This document shows, piece by piece, positions 17,981 to 26,074 of a DNA stretch of 27,242 nt. The number at the start of each line of letters is the position of its first letter. The stretch's first letter is position 1. The notes under the pieces were generated by a model. It saw only the letters and a program-made list of their open reading frames with translations. It did not search any database and had not been told where the DNA came from. The position numbers and the translations under genes are program-made. Origin of the DNA: Pleurocapsa sp. MO_226.B13 (GTDB taxonomy: Bacteria > Cyanobacteriota > Cyanobacteriia > Cyanobacteriales > Xenococcaceae); NCBI GenBank assembly GCA_030064795.1, contig JASJEI010000269.1, positions 1-27,242 on the forward strand, in the 5' to 3' direction.

Positions 17981-19399
17981 ATGTCTTTAAATGGTCAACA
18001 TAGTGATTCTTTTAGCGAAAATGGCTTAGAAAACAGCGATCGCAACCACCAACTGACTTACTCTCAGCTTATTTTCTGTGCTGTAGTTATTGGTATCTTG
18101 GGCGGTCTAGTGGCTACTATTTATTATTTCGTGCTAGAAACCATGATGCACGGTATGTGGCATACCTTACCAGAAATAATAGAGCCATTATTTCCAAGTT
18201 GGCTTCCCGACCGTAACTATGTTTGGATCGCTACTGCCGTAGGCGGTTTTTTGGTGGGTTTGACTCTGTATTTTCTCGGTCTTCCTGGGGAAATGGCTCA
18301 GGTAGTCGATAAAATTCACGATCCAGGTAAAATTGATATTCGCAAAAGTCCGGCAATGGTAATTGCTTCTTTGATTGCCATTACCTCTGGTGGGAGTGCA
18401 GGGCCAGAAGCACCTTTAGTTCAAGTCAATGGTAGTTTGGGAAGTTGGCTAGGAGATCGGTTAAAACTAAGCAAAACTTCCGTCAGAATTCTCACCTTTT
18501 GCGGTATGAGTGCAGCTTTGGGGGCTTTTTTTGGCGCACCAATTGGTGCAGCTTTGTTTGCCTTAGAAATTCCCCACCGTCGCGGTTTGCAATATTTTGA
18601 AGCGATCGCTCCTGCGATTATTGCAGCAATCTGTTCCTTTGCCGTATTCCGACTCAACACGGGTATGACCATTGGTGGTTTTTATCATTTTGCAGAAATT
18701 CCCGCTCTTTCTCCTCAGAACTTATTTGAAGGCTTAATTTTAGGTATTATCGGGGCTGGTTTGGCAGTTATGTTTATTATCATCTTCCGACTGATTGGTA
18801 AATTACTCGAACCTTTAGAACACTATCGAATTTTATTGGCTACTTTAGGTGGTTTATCGATTGGTCTAATTGCTCTAGCTTTCCCTCAAACCCTATTTTT
18901 TAGCGAAACCCAAATTCAAACGGTAATCGAAACTGGTGCTGGTTTGGGTGTTGGTTTGTTAATCGCGATCGCAGTCGCTAAAATGTTTGCCATCAGCTTT
19001 ACCTTACATTCTGGCTTTTTAGGTGGCTTTATTTTTCCCCTGTTTTTTATTGGTGCTAATGTTGGCTACGCGGTGTCTCTAGCAGTACCTCAAGTTCACC
19101 CCACAGTAGGAATGGTCTGTTTGATGGCAGCAGTAAATGTAGCTGTTACCAAAACTCCCGTCAGTACCAGTATTATCCTTAGCGTACTTTCAGGTACGGC
19201 AATGTTACCCGTGATTGCGATTTCTTCTTTTGTGAGCTTTGTCTTAACCAGTCAAATAACTATGATTCAAACTCAAAGATGTCGCGATTTACAAGAGGTC
19301 GATCCTTCTAATCTAATTTTGGAACAAGTAGTATTGACTAGAGAGCGGAAAACTACAATTCCAGGACTAAAACGATTGAAACAATTAGTGAGTATCTAA
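17981..19399 (+). CDS. ClC-family chloride channel or H+/Cl- exchanger
   Basis: A 472-residue integral membrane protein with the two-fold ClC repeat. It carries the selectivity and gating motif GGSAGPEAP (about 137-145) with gating Glu E143, the GAPIGAALFALE block (185-196), and the GGFIFP motif at 348-353. The cytoplasmic N-terminus (about 1-28) is polar, and the C-terminus is short, with no CBS domains. In E. coli ClC the internal proton glutamate follows the last E of the LF..E block. Here that position appears to be Ile197, so channel-like or weakly proton-coupled behaviour is possible. That point is an inference from a by-eye alignment. The gene follows carbonic anhydrase by 95 bp on the same strand and converges on the next gene with only 26 bp between stops. 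Confidence 0.92.
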   Translation: MSLNGQHSDSFSENGLENSDRNHQLTYSQLIFCAVVIGILGGLVATIYYFVLETMMHGMWHTLPEIIEPLFPSWLPDRNYVWIATAVGGFLVGLTLYFLGLPGEMAQVVDKIHDPGKIDIRKSPAMVIASLIAITSGGSAGPEAPLVQVNGSLGSWLGDRLKLSKTSVRILTFCGMSAALGAFFGAPIGAALFALEIPHRRGLQYFEAIAPAIIAAICSFAVFRLNTGMTIGGFYHFAEIPALSPQNLFEGLILGIIGAGLAVMFIIIFRLIGKLLEPLEHYRILLATLGGLSIGLIALAFPQTLFFSETQIQTVIETGAGLGVGLLIAIAVAKMFAISFTLHSGFLGGFIFPLFFIGANVGYAVSLAVPQVHPTVGMVCLMAAVNVAVTKTPVSTSIILSVLSGTAMLPVIAISSFVSFVLTSQITMIQTQRCRDLQEVDPSNLILEQVVLTRERKTTIPGLKRLKQLVSI

Positions 19400-19425
19400 T
19401 TGAGAATTACTCATAGGAATACTTG

Positions 19426-20001
19426 TCAAGTAAAATCAATACCTTCATAAAGATCCGCAATTTGAATGTCTATTTTAACTGAATTTAAACTTAGAGTTGC
19501 TTGAGGATCGGAGTATTCTGTCAGCAACCATTGATTAGCTGAAGTCTTAAGATAGTGTTCGACATAAATTTTATATTGGTCAACCAAAAGATATTCTTGA
19601 AAAGTAGCAATACTGCGATAAGCCAAAAATTTTTCCCCGCGATCGTAGTCTCTAGTTGATTTGGAGAGTACTTCTGCTATGAAACAAGGATTCATTACAG
19701 TATCAGTCCGTTTTTCCTGTAGCTGAATTGGATTAGGCAAAACCATAATATCGGGATAAGTATAAATATTGCGATCGCTAATCCAGAGACGTTGGTCGCT
19801 AATAAAAGTTCGATATGGTTTCTCTTTTAAAGCTAGTTTGAGAATAATTAGTAGATTACTGACAATATCGTTATGATTTGGCGTACCTCCTGTCATTAAT
19901 CTAATTTCTCCATCAGCGTATTCGTGACGTTCTTCTGAAAGTAACTCTAAGTCTATATATTCTTGCGGTGTATAAGTATTCTTTCCTATAGCTTGAGTCA
20001 T
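19426..20001 (-). CDS. Uma2-family (DUF820) PD-(D/E)XK nuclease-fold protein
   Basis: A 191-residue member of a family that is greatly expanded in cyanobacteria. The fold signature is visible as EYADGEI (E32), YPDIMVLPNP (D84) and AEVLSKST (E110, with K114 in the place where many members have Pro). Length is normal and the frame is intact. Nuclease activity is predicted by fold. Biological roles of the family are largely untested, and links to mobile DNA are often proposed. It lies downstream of thrS on the same strand, separated by 107 bp that contain a hairpin, so it is probably an independent unit. Confidence 0.9.
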   Translation of the reverse strand: MTQAIGKNTYTPQEYIDLELLSEERHEYADGEIRLMTGGTPNHNDIVSNLLIILKLALKEKPYRTFISDQRLWISDRNIYTYPDIMVLPNPIQLQEKRTDTVMNPCFIAEVLSKSTRDYDRGEKFLAYRSIATFQEYLLVDQYKIYVEHYLKTSANQWLLTEYSDPQATLSLNSVKIDIQIADLYEGIDFT

Positions 20002-20030
20002 AATTGCAATCTGAGAAGAAGATTAAATAA

Positions 20031-20086
20031 GGTGGGCATCAAGCGATTAATCTTTATATTTTCCAGCTTGTTTTAGTATGCCCACC
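20031..20086. repeat. GGTGGGCAT inverted repeat between thrS and the Uma2 gene, possible terminator
   Basis: GGTGGGCAT (20031-20039) pairs with ATGCCCACC (20078-20086), and the inner CAAGC (20040-20044) pairs with GCTTG (20066-20070). On the minus strand it lies downstream of thrS. Motifs of the form GTAGGGTGGGCA are common dispersed elements in cyanobacterial spacers. It may end thrS transcription, but it lacks a clean T-run. Confidence 0.6.
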
Positions 20087-20108
20087 CTACAATTAACAAC
20101 TTTTTTAG

Positions 20109-21941
20109 TTAAAAATTAGTCCGTTCATTAATTGCTGCGGTCAATTTATCAATTACTTCTGATACGGCGATCGCGCCTAATTCTCCAGAAGCCCGGGTAC
20201 GGATACTCAAGGTATTTTCTTCTACCTCTTTATCTCCCACTACCGACATCACGGGGATTTTTTGCTTTTCGGCATTGCGAATCATTTTACCCAGACGTTC
20301 GCCACTGGTATCGGCTTCGGCACGAATTCCTTGCGATCGCATTTTGGCGGCGACTGCTTTTACATAGTCGAAGTGAGCATCTCTGACGGGTAAGAGGCGT
20401 ACCTGTACGGGTGCTAACCATAGAGGAAAGTCTCCTGCGTATTCTTCAATCAGAATTCCGATCAGTCTTTCTAACGAACCAAAAGGCGCGCGGTGGATCA
20501 TAATCGGACGCTGACGGCTACCATCTTCCGCGACGTATTCTAGTTCAAAGCGTTCGGGCAAGTTATAGTCTACCTGTACCGTACCTAGTTGCCATTCTCT
20601 TTCTAAAGCATCTTCAAAAATAAAGTCCAGTTTGGGCCCATAAAAAGCAGCCTCTCCTGGTGCTTCAAAGAAATCCATCTCCATTTTCTCTACCGCCCGA
20701 CGAATCGCATTTTGGGCTTTATCCCAGGCTGCATCCGAACCAATATATTTATCTGATTCTGGATCGCGAAAACTCAGACGGGCTTTAAATTTAGTTAGCT
20801 GCAAACTTCTAAAGACAGTCAAAATTAGATCGACTACCTTGAGAAACTCATCGTCTAATTGTTCGGGTGTAACAAACAAGTGAGAATCATCAACGGTAAA
20901 GCCTCTAACTCTAGTTAAACCTCCCAATTCTCCAGACTGTTCGTAACGATAGACAGTGCCAAACTCTGCTAACCGCATCGGCAACTCTTTATAGGAACGT
21001 AACTCGCTTTTATAGATCTGAATATGAAAAGGACAGTTCATCGGCTTGAGAACAAAGCCTTGTTCTGCTGCTGCGGAGGCTTCGTCTTCGGCCATCATCG
21101 GGAACATATCTTCTTTATAGTTTTGCCAGTGTCCCGAAGTTTTAAATAAATCGATTTTTGCCAGATGAGGAGTAACTACGGGTAAGTAACCCCTATTAAT
21201 TTGTTCCTGCTTGAGATAATCTTCCAGTTGCGATCGCAAGATAGTCCCTTTAGGAGTCCACAAAGGTAAACCAGGCCCAACTGGATCGGCAAAGATAAAT
21301 AGTCCAAGTTCTTTACCTAACTTGCGATGGTCGCGTTTTAACGCCTCTTCCTTACGACGTTGGTATTCTGTTAGCTGTTCGGGAGTTTCCCAAGCTGTAC
21401 CGTAAATTCTTTGTAATTGGGCTTTGGTTTCATCTCCGCGCCAATATGCCCCCGCGACACTTTCTAAGGCGATCGCTTGAGGGTTAATATCAGCAGTACT
21501 CTCTACATGGGGTCCCGCACAAAGATCCCACCATTGTTCCCCCAGGTGATAGATCGTAATCGGTTCTTCGATGCTATCTAAGATTTCTAATTTGTAAGGT
21601 TCGCCTAGTTCTTCAATTCGTTGTTTGGCTTCTTCTCTACTGACTTCTTCTCTGACTACGGGCAGCTTACGATTGATAATCTTGATCATTTCCTTACGGA
21701 TCTTTTTCAGATCCTTTTCGGTAAAGGGATCGGGATTATCAAAATCATAGTAAAAACCATTTTCTGTCCACGGACCAATCGTTACCTGTGCTTTTGGAAA
21801 CAGCTTTTGCACCGCCATTGCCATAATATGAGAGGTGGTATGGCGAATTTTTTGTAATGATTCGGATTCGCTAGTACGGAGTAATTTTATTGGTTGTTGT
21901 GCTTGTTCTGCTTCAGGCATCGGCTGTTCTAAAAGACGCAA
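20109..21941 (-). CDS. thrS: Threonyl-tRNA synthetase, form without TGS domain
   Basis: A 610-residue class II synthetase that charges tRNA-Thr in the cytoplasm. The protein starts at the editing domain: HTTSH (H34, H38) and CAGPH (C141, H145) are the expected metal-like editing residues, so mischarged Ser-tRNA can probably be cleared. The catalytic core has zinc ligands C303, H354 and H483, with the same 51-residue C-to-H spacing as E. coli ThrS. Motif 2 (about 329-354, YRYEQSGELGGLTRVRGF) and motif 3 (PFGSLERLIGILIEEYAG) are present. The anticodon-binding domain follows. The N-terminal TGS domain of E. coli ThrS is absent, as is usual in cyanobacterial enzymes known to me. The gene diverges from the DUF2605 gene with a 155-bp shared upstream region. 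Confidence 0.97.
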   Translation of the reverse strand: MRLLEQPMPEAEQAQQPIKLLRTSESESLQKIRHTTSHIMAMAVQKLFPKAQVTIGPWTENGFYYDFDNPDPFTEKDLKKIRKEMIKIINRKLPVVREEVSREEAKQRIEELGEPYKLEILDSIEEPITIYHLGEQWWDLCAGPHVESTADINPQAIALESVAGAYWRGDETKAQLQRIYGTAWETPEQLTEYQRRKEEALKRDHRKLGKELGLFIFADPVGPGLPLWTPKGTILRSQLEDYLKQEQINRGYLPVVTPHLAKIDLFKTSGHWQNYKEDMFPMMAEDEASAAAEQGFVLKPMNCPFHIQIYKSELRSYKELPMRLAEFGTVYRYEQSGELGGLTRVRGFTVDDSHLFVTPEQLDDEFLKVVDLILTVFRSLQLTKFKARLSFRDPESDKYIGSDAAWDKAQNAIRRAVEKMEMDFFEAPGEAAFYGPKLDFIFEDALEREWQLGTVQVDYNLPERFELEYVAEDGSRQRPIMIHRAPFGSLERLIGILIEEYAGDFPLWLAPVQVRLLPVRDAHFDYVKAVAAKMRSQGIRAEADTSGERLGKMIRNAEKQKIPVMSVVGDKEVEENTLSIRTRASGELGAIAVSEVIDKLTAAINERTNF

Positions 21942-22096
21942 GTAATTTCGTTATATTTTACCGTCTTCTCTTCTCAGTTCGTTGACAACCAACAGTCAAT
22001 CAGAAACCAATCTAAATTAAAAAAAATTGAAAGTATATTAATTTTTGTAAAAAACGCTAAGATAAAGATTGAGATAATAAGTTAATTTAAAATTAA

Positions 22097-22438
22097 ATGT
22101 CTACCGAACAACCTACTGAGAAAGAATTGCTCAAGACGGTTTTAGAGCCACTTTTAGAAGATTTCCAATATTGGTTTGAGCGATCGCGCAAGCTGTTGGA
22201 ATCCGAGCAAATGTCCTTTTTTGACCCTCAAGAGCAAGCTCAGTTACTAGAGAGAATTGTTCAAAGTCAGCAAGAAGTACAGACAGCACAAATGCTATTT
22301 AAAGCTACAGATGGCACTGCGGGAATTGACTCTAGAATGTTACTTCCTTGGCACCAACTAGTAGCCGAATGTTGGAATGTGGCTCAAAAGTGGCGAGAAA
22401 TAAAAAATCAAGAAAAACAAATATCTCCAAAATCTTAA
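22097..22438 (+). CDS. DUF2605 family protein
   Basis: A 113-residue, probably soluble and largely helical cyanobacterial protein. The opening block KTVLEPLLEDFQYWFERSRKLLESE is the family hallmark. A central Q-rich helix (about 50-75) and the WHQLVAECWNVAQKWREI ending follow. It has no signal peptide or membrane span. A DUF2973 gene follows after 73 bp, a pairing I recall as common in cyanobacteria, so the two likely act together. Function is not known. It diverges from thrS. Confidence 0.85.
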   Translation: MSTEQPTEKELLKTVLEPLLEDFQYWFERSRKLLESEQMSFFDPQEQAQLLERIVQSQQEVQTAQMLFKATDGTAGIDSRMLLPWHQLVAECWNVAQKWREIKNQEKQISPKS

Positions 22439-22511
22439 ACAACAGTAAAGGAACTTAGATCGCGATCGTAATGATTAGAGATAATAAGTTTGTTAGTCAA
22501 AAGTAAAGCCT

Positions 22512-22817
22512 ATGTTGCATCTAGTCTATATCTTGTTATTTACCGTGATTGCTCTGTTGGCAGTTAGCAATCTAATTCGTAGTTTAATTACTTTGAGTGC
22601 CGAAACTCAAAAGCTTTATCCTCCTAACTACAATCGCTCTAAAAGTATTAAGTCTCGTAGCCAAAAGAAAGTTCATCCAGAACTATTAGACGAGCAAGGT
22701 CAAGTTATTGAAGAGCCATTGTTGGTTATGCGTTCTGTTTCCGTGGATGATGCTCGTTCTCGATTAGACGCGCTTTATGATGCTTCTCCCAGTAAAACTG
22801 TCGATCCAGAAGATTAA
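22512..22817 (+). CDS. DUF2973 family membrane-anchored protein
   Basis: 101 residues. One N-terminal membrane helix (about 2-25, LHLVYILLFTVIALLAVSNLI) is followed by a basic stretch with KSRSQKK and a conserved tail (HPELLDEQGQVIEEPLLVMRSVSVDDARSRLDALYDASP). The topology suggests a thylakoid or plasma-membrane anchor with a cytoplasmic tail. It lies 73 bp after the DUF2605 gene and is followed by a good terminator, so the pair forms a unit. Function unknown. Confidence 0.85.
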   Translation: MLHLVYILLFTVIALLAVSNLIRSLITLSAETQKLYPPNYNRSKSIKSRSQKKVHPELLDEQGQVIEEPLLVMRSVSVDDARSRLDALYDASPSKTVDPED

Positions 22818-22892
22818 TTGTCAAGTCCGCTCCCTCTCTAAAATCTAAATTTTAAATACTCTCAATACTTAAAAATTATTAAATTTAGTTTG

Positions 22893-22928
22893 GCGGATAA
22901 AAGCATTTTGTCCGCTAATTTTTATTTT
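22893..22928 (+). terminator. Intrinsic terminator of the DUF2605-DUF2973 unit
   Basis: A 10-bp stem (GCGGATAAAA / TTTTGTCCGC, one G-U pair) with a 3-base loop is followed by the T-rich AATTTTTATTTT, 75 bp after the DUF2973 stop. Confidence 0.78.
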
Positions 22929-23057
22929 GAGCGGTAGATTCTGTTACGATATTCGAGCGACTATTGACTATTCAAGACAACAAAATAATTATTCGAGTGA
23001 TGGCGTTTAAAATAGGATTTTGGGAACTATAGATCTTGCAGTTTTCAACTAGTTCCT

Positions 23058-23309
23058 ATGCCGAGAAAACCTGACGAATACGCAATTCACCTTTTGATTT
23101 CTGGTGGTCACAGAGAAGAAATTCGTTTTCAAAGTGTCAAAGAATTTCAAAAATGGTACAGCAATGAATTGATCCCAAAATCTGATTCAGAAGATTTTGT
23201 CAACGTACCGATCAAAAACATCCAGGGCGAGTATATGGTTATCAGACCCAAAAATGTTTTAGCGATTCGAGTCGAACCAATTTTTCTGGGGAGCGTAGAA
23301 AGATTTTAG
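23058..23309 (+). CDS. Small conserved cyanobacterial protein, unknown function
   Basis: 83 residues, soluble, mixed alpha/beta, with no signal or membrane segment. The sequence starts MPRKPDEYAIHLLISGG and alternates strand-like (EEIRFQSV, EYMVIRP, NVLAIRVEPIFLG) and helix-like (KEFQKWYSNEL) parts, which suggests a small folded domain. I recall close relatives annotated only as hypothetical in cyanobacteria, but cannot name a family. The gene stands alone and converges on the cytochrome gene with 32 bp between stops. Confidence 0.75.
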   Translation: MPRKPDEYAIHLLISGGHREEIRFQSVKEFQKWYSNELIPKSDSEDFVNVPIKNIQGEYMVIRPKNVLAIRVEPIFLGSVERF

Positions 23310-23341
23310 TAGACTCTCGATGGTTGAATAGAAAACCTCGA

Positions 23342-23716
23342 TTACAATCGCTCTAGGTAACTTAGCAAATCAGCCATGTCCTGTTGACTTGGCTGAAATT
23401 TAGGCATTGGTGGTGTTCTTCCGCTAGTTACTTGTTTAATCAAATCTCGCTGAGATTTTCGTTTAGAGATATTGTTTAATCTCGGCCCAACATTTCGATC
23501 GGCCTGTAGATTATGACATCCCGCACAGTTGATCTGAAATATAGCTGAACCCCTCTGACTATCTCCTTCTAGAGATAGTACTGCGGCAGCATAAGGATCG
23601 GAGGTTTTTTGCCAATAGATACCCAGAATGCTAAAACCAACAATAACTATTATTGCTGCTGCAATTAAAATTAGGCGGTTTAGCCAAACATGAGATTGGA
23701 CTAACTGGTTATCCAC
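23342..23716 (-). CDS. cytM: Membrane-anchored c-type cytochrome, cytochrome cM
   Basis: 124 residues with one haem site CAGCH (C64, C67, H68) and a likely sixth ligand M104 in TPPMPKF. An uncleaved-looking N-terminal helix (about 14-33) anchors it, placing the haem domain in the lumen or periplasm. The blocks ISKRKSQRDLIKQV and QQDMADLLSYLERL match cytochrome cM as I know it. Cytochrome cM is an electron carrier linked to respiration and to growth under stress in cyanobacteria. Its exact partner is debated. It diverges from petG with 242 bp between, so two electron-transport genes share an upstream region. An unassigned c6-like protein is the alternative, but the membrane anchor argues against it. 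Confidence 0.88.
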   Translation of the reverse strand: MDNQLVQSHVWLNRLILIAAAIIVIVGFSILGIYWQKTSDPYAAAVLSLEGDSQRGSAIFQINCAGCHNLQADRNVGPRLNNISKRKSQRDLIKQVTSGRTPPMPKFQPSQQDMADLLSYLERL

Positions 23717-23828
23717 TGTTTATCTTCAAGATTTTATTAATGTTTACTTAGATATATTATGATTTATAAAATAGCTTAAAATTTATCAACAAGCTATGCA
23801 AGTTGCGATCGCAATTTTTTAATTACAT

Positions 23829-23842
23829 TTGGTAATTACCAA
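23829..23842. promoter_or_regulatory. 14-base palindrome in the cytM-petG upstream region
   Basis: TTGGTAATTACCAA is perfectly symmetric and lies between the two divergent genes, 117 bases before petG. A HIP1 octamer sits nearby at 23805-23812. It could be an operator, but no regulator can be named from sequence alone. Confidence 0.35.
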
Positions 23843-23889
23843 GTAATTGTGTACTATTTCGAGTTGAGTTTGATTAAAGGGATCTCTGT

Positions 23890-23919
23890 GTGACAGCAAT
23901 ACCAGAATTAGCGTAGGAT
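23890..23919 (+). promoter_or_regulatory. Candidate petG promoter
   Basis: GTGACA (23890-23895) and TAGGAT (23914-23919) are separated by 18 bases and lie 39 bases before the petG start. Both hexamers are imperfect matches to the sigma-70 consensus. Confidence 0.33.
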
Positions 23920-23958
23920 AGATTTTAGACAAACAGTTTAATTTTAAGGAGACACGCT

Positions 23959-24075
23959 GTGATCGAACCTCTATTGCTAGGAATTGTGCTTGGTTTAATC
24001 TTTATTACCCTGGCTGGGTTGTTTTTTGCTGCTTATATGCAGTACAAACGAGGTAATCAATTAGGCATCGACTAG
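23959..24075 (+). CDS. petG: Cytochrome b6f complex subunit 5
   Basis: A 38-residue single-helix subunit of the thylakoid cytochrome b6f complex, which carries electrons from plastoquinol to plastocyanin or cytochrome c6. The start is GTG, preceded by a strong AAGGAG (23946-23951) at seven bases. The sequence [20 protein letters not shown] then [17 protein letters not shown] is the family pattern along its full length. PetG is required for assembly or stability of the complex in organisms where it has been tested. It diverges from cytM and is followed by a hairpin terminator. It is easily missed in gene calling because of its size and start codon. Confidence 0.97.
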   Translation: MIEPLLLGIVLGLIFITLAGLFFAAYMQYKRGNQLGID

Positions 24076-24515
24076 AGATAAAATTTTATCGCCATAATAA
24101 ATCTAAATAATAAAGATGTACTATGTAGGAGCAAGTTATTTTTTAATTTGCTCCTCTTGCTATAGTAATGTATCCTGGACTACTGTCGCTTTCCTGGACA
24201 TCTAGCAACAATGGCAGATAACCTAGAGCGTCAAGACCTGTAACCCCCTCTGTATAAAGGCTAAGCCTGTAAGATAAATAGTTGCAAATATAGTAGGAGT
24301 TGGGAATTAAAGACTAAAGAAAATCTTCAGTTATACCTCAAGGCTAAAAGCAAAAGTCAGTATTATTACTTAATTTCTTAATCAGATAAGATGAACTATT
24401 TAAACTAGCCGATGTAGGATTTAATACTTCATCGTTCATCGTTTTTACTTTTACCCATCTCCCTTATCTCTTCCTTGTTCCTCGTTACTTCCATACTTTT
24501 GACTTACTTCAACCC
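24076..24515. other. Noncoding spacer between petG and yaaA
   Basis: Contains the petG terminator hairpin (24127-24155), a 14-base palindrome GATAAAATTTTATC (24077-24090), a direct repeat TCCTGGAC (24172-24179 and again about 20 bases later), and a pyrimidine-rich run (about 24424-24500) directly before yaaA. I see no gene longer than about 17 codons. Confidence 0.6.
24127..24155 (+). terminator. petG terminator hairpin
   Basis: AGGAGCAA (24127-24134) pairs perfectly with TTGCTCCT (24148-24155) around a T-rich 13-base loop, 52 bases after the petG stop. There is no T-run after the stem, so efficiency is uncertain. Confidence 0.55.
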
Positions 24516-25298
24516 GTGTTAATCTTAATTTCTCCAGCCAAAACCCTAGACTTTGAAACTCCTGCTAGTTGCGATCGCTTTTCCCAACCTGCTTTTCTAG
24601 CGGAGGCGGAAGTATTAGTCAAACAACTCCGAAAACTATCTGCTACAGAAATTTCTTCTTTGATGAAGATTAGCGATAAGTTAGGAGAGTTAAATGCTTC
24701 TCGTTATCGGACTTGGCAAGCAGATTTTGATAGTACTCATGCCAAACAAGCGATCTTAGCCTTTCGGGGAGATGTGTACCAAGGGCTAGATGCAGATAGT
24801 TTTAGTCAAGAAGATTTTGATTTTGCTCAAGAACACTTACGGATCTTGTCGGGGTTATATGGTCTACTCAGACCTTTGGATTTAATTCAACCCTATCGTC
24901 TGGAAATGGGGACAAAATTAGCTCACGCTAAGTTACAAGATTTATCTGTGGATACCCTTTATGATTTCTGGCAAGCTAAACTAGCTCAAGGGATTAATCG
25001 ACAGTTAGAAAAGATTAACAGTCAAACTATTATTAATTTGGCTTCTAATGAGTATTTTAAAGCAGTCAAGCCCCAGCTACTGCGGGGAAACATTGTCACT
25101 CCTGTCTTTAAAGACTGGAACAAGGGTAAATATAAAGTGATTAGCTTTTATGCCAAAAAAGCTCGCGGGATGATGTCCGCCTTCATAATTAAAAATCGCC
25201 TGGAAAACCCAGAGGAGCTTAAGAATTTTACTGAAGCTGGCTATGGTTATAATGCAGAATTGTCGGAGGAGAAGAGTTTAGTTTTTACTCGTCAGTAG
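24516..25298 (+). CDS. yaaA: YaaA/DUF328 peroxide-stress protein
   Basis: 260 residues, the normal length of the family. In E. coli, YaaA lowers intracellular free iron during hydrogen peroxide stress and binds DNA. Hallmarks are the opening LILISPAKTLDFETPA, the SDKLGELNASRY block, ILSGLYGLLRPLDLIQPYRLEMG and NLASNEYFKAV, plus the end block F.A.KARG-type (YAKKARGMMSAFI). The start is GTG at 24516, fixed by the conserved second residues, since no ATG is in frame nearby. No clear ribosome binding site is present. A protease gene follows after 23 bp on the same strand, so the two are likely co-transcribed. Confidence 0.93.
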   Translation: MLILISPAKTLDFETPASCDRFSQPAFLAEAEVLVKQLRKLSATEISSLMKISDKLGELNASRYRTWQADFDSTHAKQAILAFRGDVYQGLDADSFSQEDFDFAQEHLRILSGLYGLLRPLDLIQPYRLEMGTKLAHAKLQDLSVDTLYDFWQAKLAQGINRQLEKINSQTIINLASNEYFKAVKPQLLRGNIVTPVFKDWNKGKYKVISFYAKKARGMMSAFIIKNRLENPEELKNFTEAGYGYNAELSEEKSLVFTRQ

Positions 25299-25321
25299 TA
25301 AACAGATACTATTAAGTTTTC

Positions 25322-26002
25322 ATGTCTCAAATTTCTGCTGTAGTTGCTTTACTATTGTTTGTTCCTGCTTTTAGTATTGGTGTAATTATGGCATTGTTTA
25401 TCGTGCCAGGGACAATTGGTAATGCTATTTTTACTGCTATCAAAGTTTGGGTAGTTATCTTTCCTTGGTGGTGGACATGGAAAACTAGACCCAGTGCGCT
25501 ACGTTTGCCCAAATTCGACTGGCAAGAAATTAAAGTTGGTTTGGGTTTGGGGGGTTTAATGTTTGCTGCGATCGCTCTTGCCTATTATCTTGTGGGAAGA
25601 GAAATAATCGACATAGCAGATATTCAGGCTAAAGCTCTAGAAGTCGGAATTGTTAGTCCTTATCTATATCTGGCTGGCTGTTTTTATTGGAGTTTTATCA
25701 ATTCTTTGATCGAAGAATGTACTTGGCGTGGTTTTGTGGTGTCTCAATGCCAAATATTAGCACCCAAAGCTATTGCTATTGTCTTGTCGGCATTATTTTT
25801 TACTACCCACCACAGCATCGCGCTTTATGGCTATACTCATAGCTGGCTGGTCGTATTTTTAGGCTCGTTGGGAGTCTTTCTAGCTGGTATAATCTGGGCT
25901 TGGTGCTATGGCTACTATCGCTCGGTCGTTCCAGGTTACATTAGTCATATCCTTGCCGATCTGGCGATCGCCATCGTAGGTTGGCAACTATTATTTACCT
26001 AA
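25322..26002 (+). CDS. CPBP-family intramembrane glutamic protease (Abi/CAAX-type)
   Basis: 226 residues with about six to seven membrane helices. The catalytic signature is present: EECTWRG with E131, E132 and R136, a following FFTTHHS with H163 or H164, and a third motif HILAD (H209, D213). In family members such residues form a metal-independent glutamic active site that cleaves substrates within the membrane. The substrate cannot be inferred. The gene starts 23 bp after yaaA and ends 124 bp before aqpZ, with a small AT-rich hairpin in that gap. The long hydrophobic N-terminus (about 5-50) with a WWWTW cluster is part of the membrane domain. Confidence 0.9.
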   Translation: MSQISAVVALLLFVPAFSIGVIMALFIVPGTIGNAIFTAIKVWVVIFPWWWTWKTRPSALRLPKFDWQEIKVGLGLGGLMFAAIALAYYLVGREIIDIADIQAKALEVGIVSPYLYLAGCFYWSFINSLIEECTWRGFVVSQCQILAPKAIAIVLSALFFTTHHSIALYGYTHSWLVVFLGSLGVFLAGIIWAWCYGYYRSVVPGYISHILADLAIAIVGWQLLFT

Positions 26003-26074
26003 CCCCAATTCAATGATTAATTTAAATTGCAACTATGCAGCCATAACATCTTGCTTGAGTAAAATTATCGGCAT

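Noticed and set aside
20132..21857. Plus-strand open frames opposite thrS
   Set aside because: They are antisense to a conserved synthetase, and their products are not protein-like.
24166..24260. Tiny ATG-started frames in the petG-yaaA spacer
   Set aside because: They are only 10 to 17 codons long, lack ribosome binding sites, and show no recognisable pattern.
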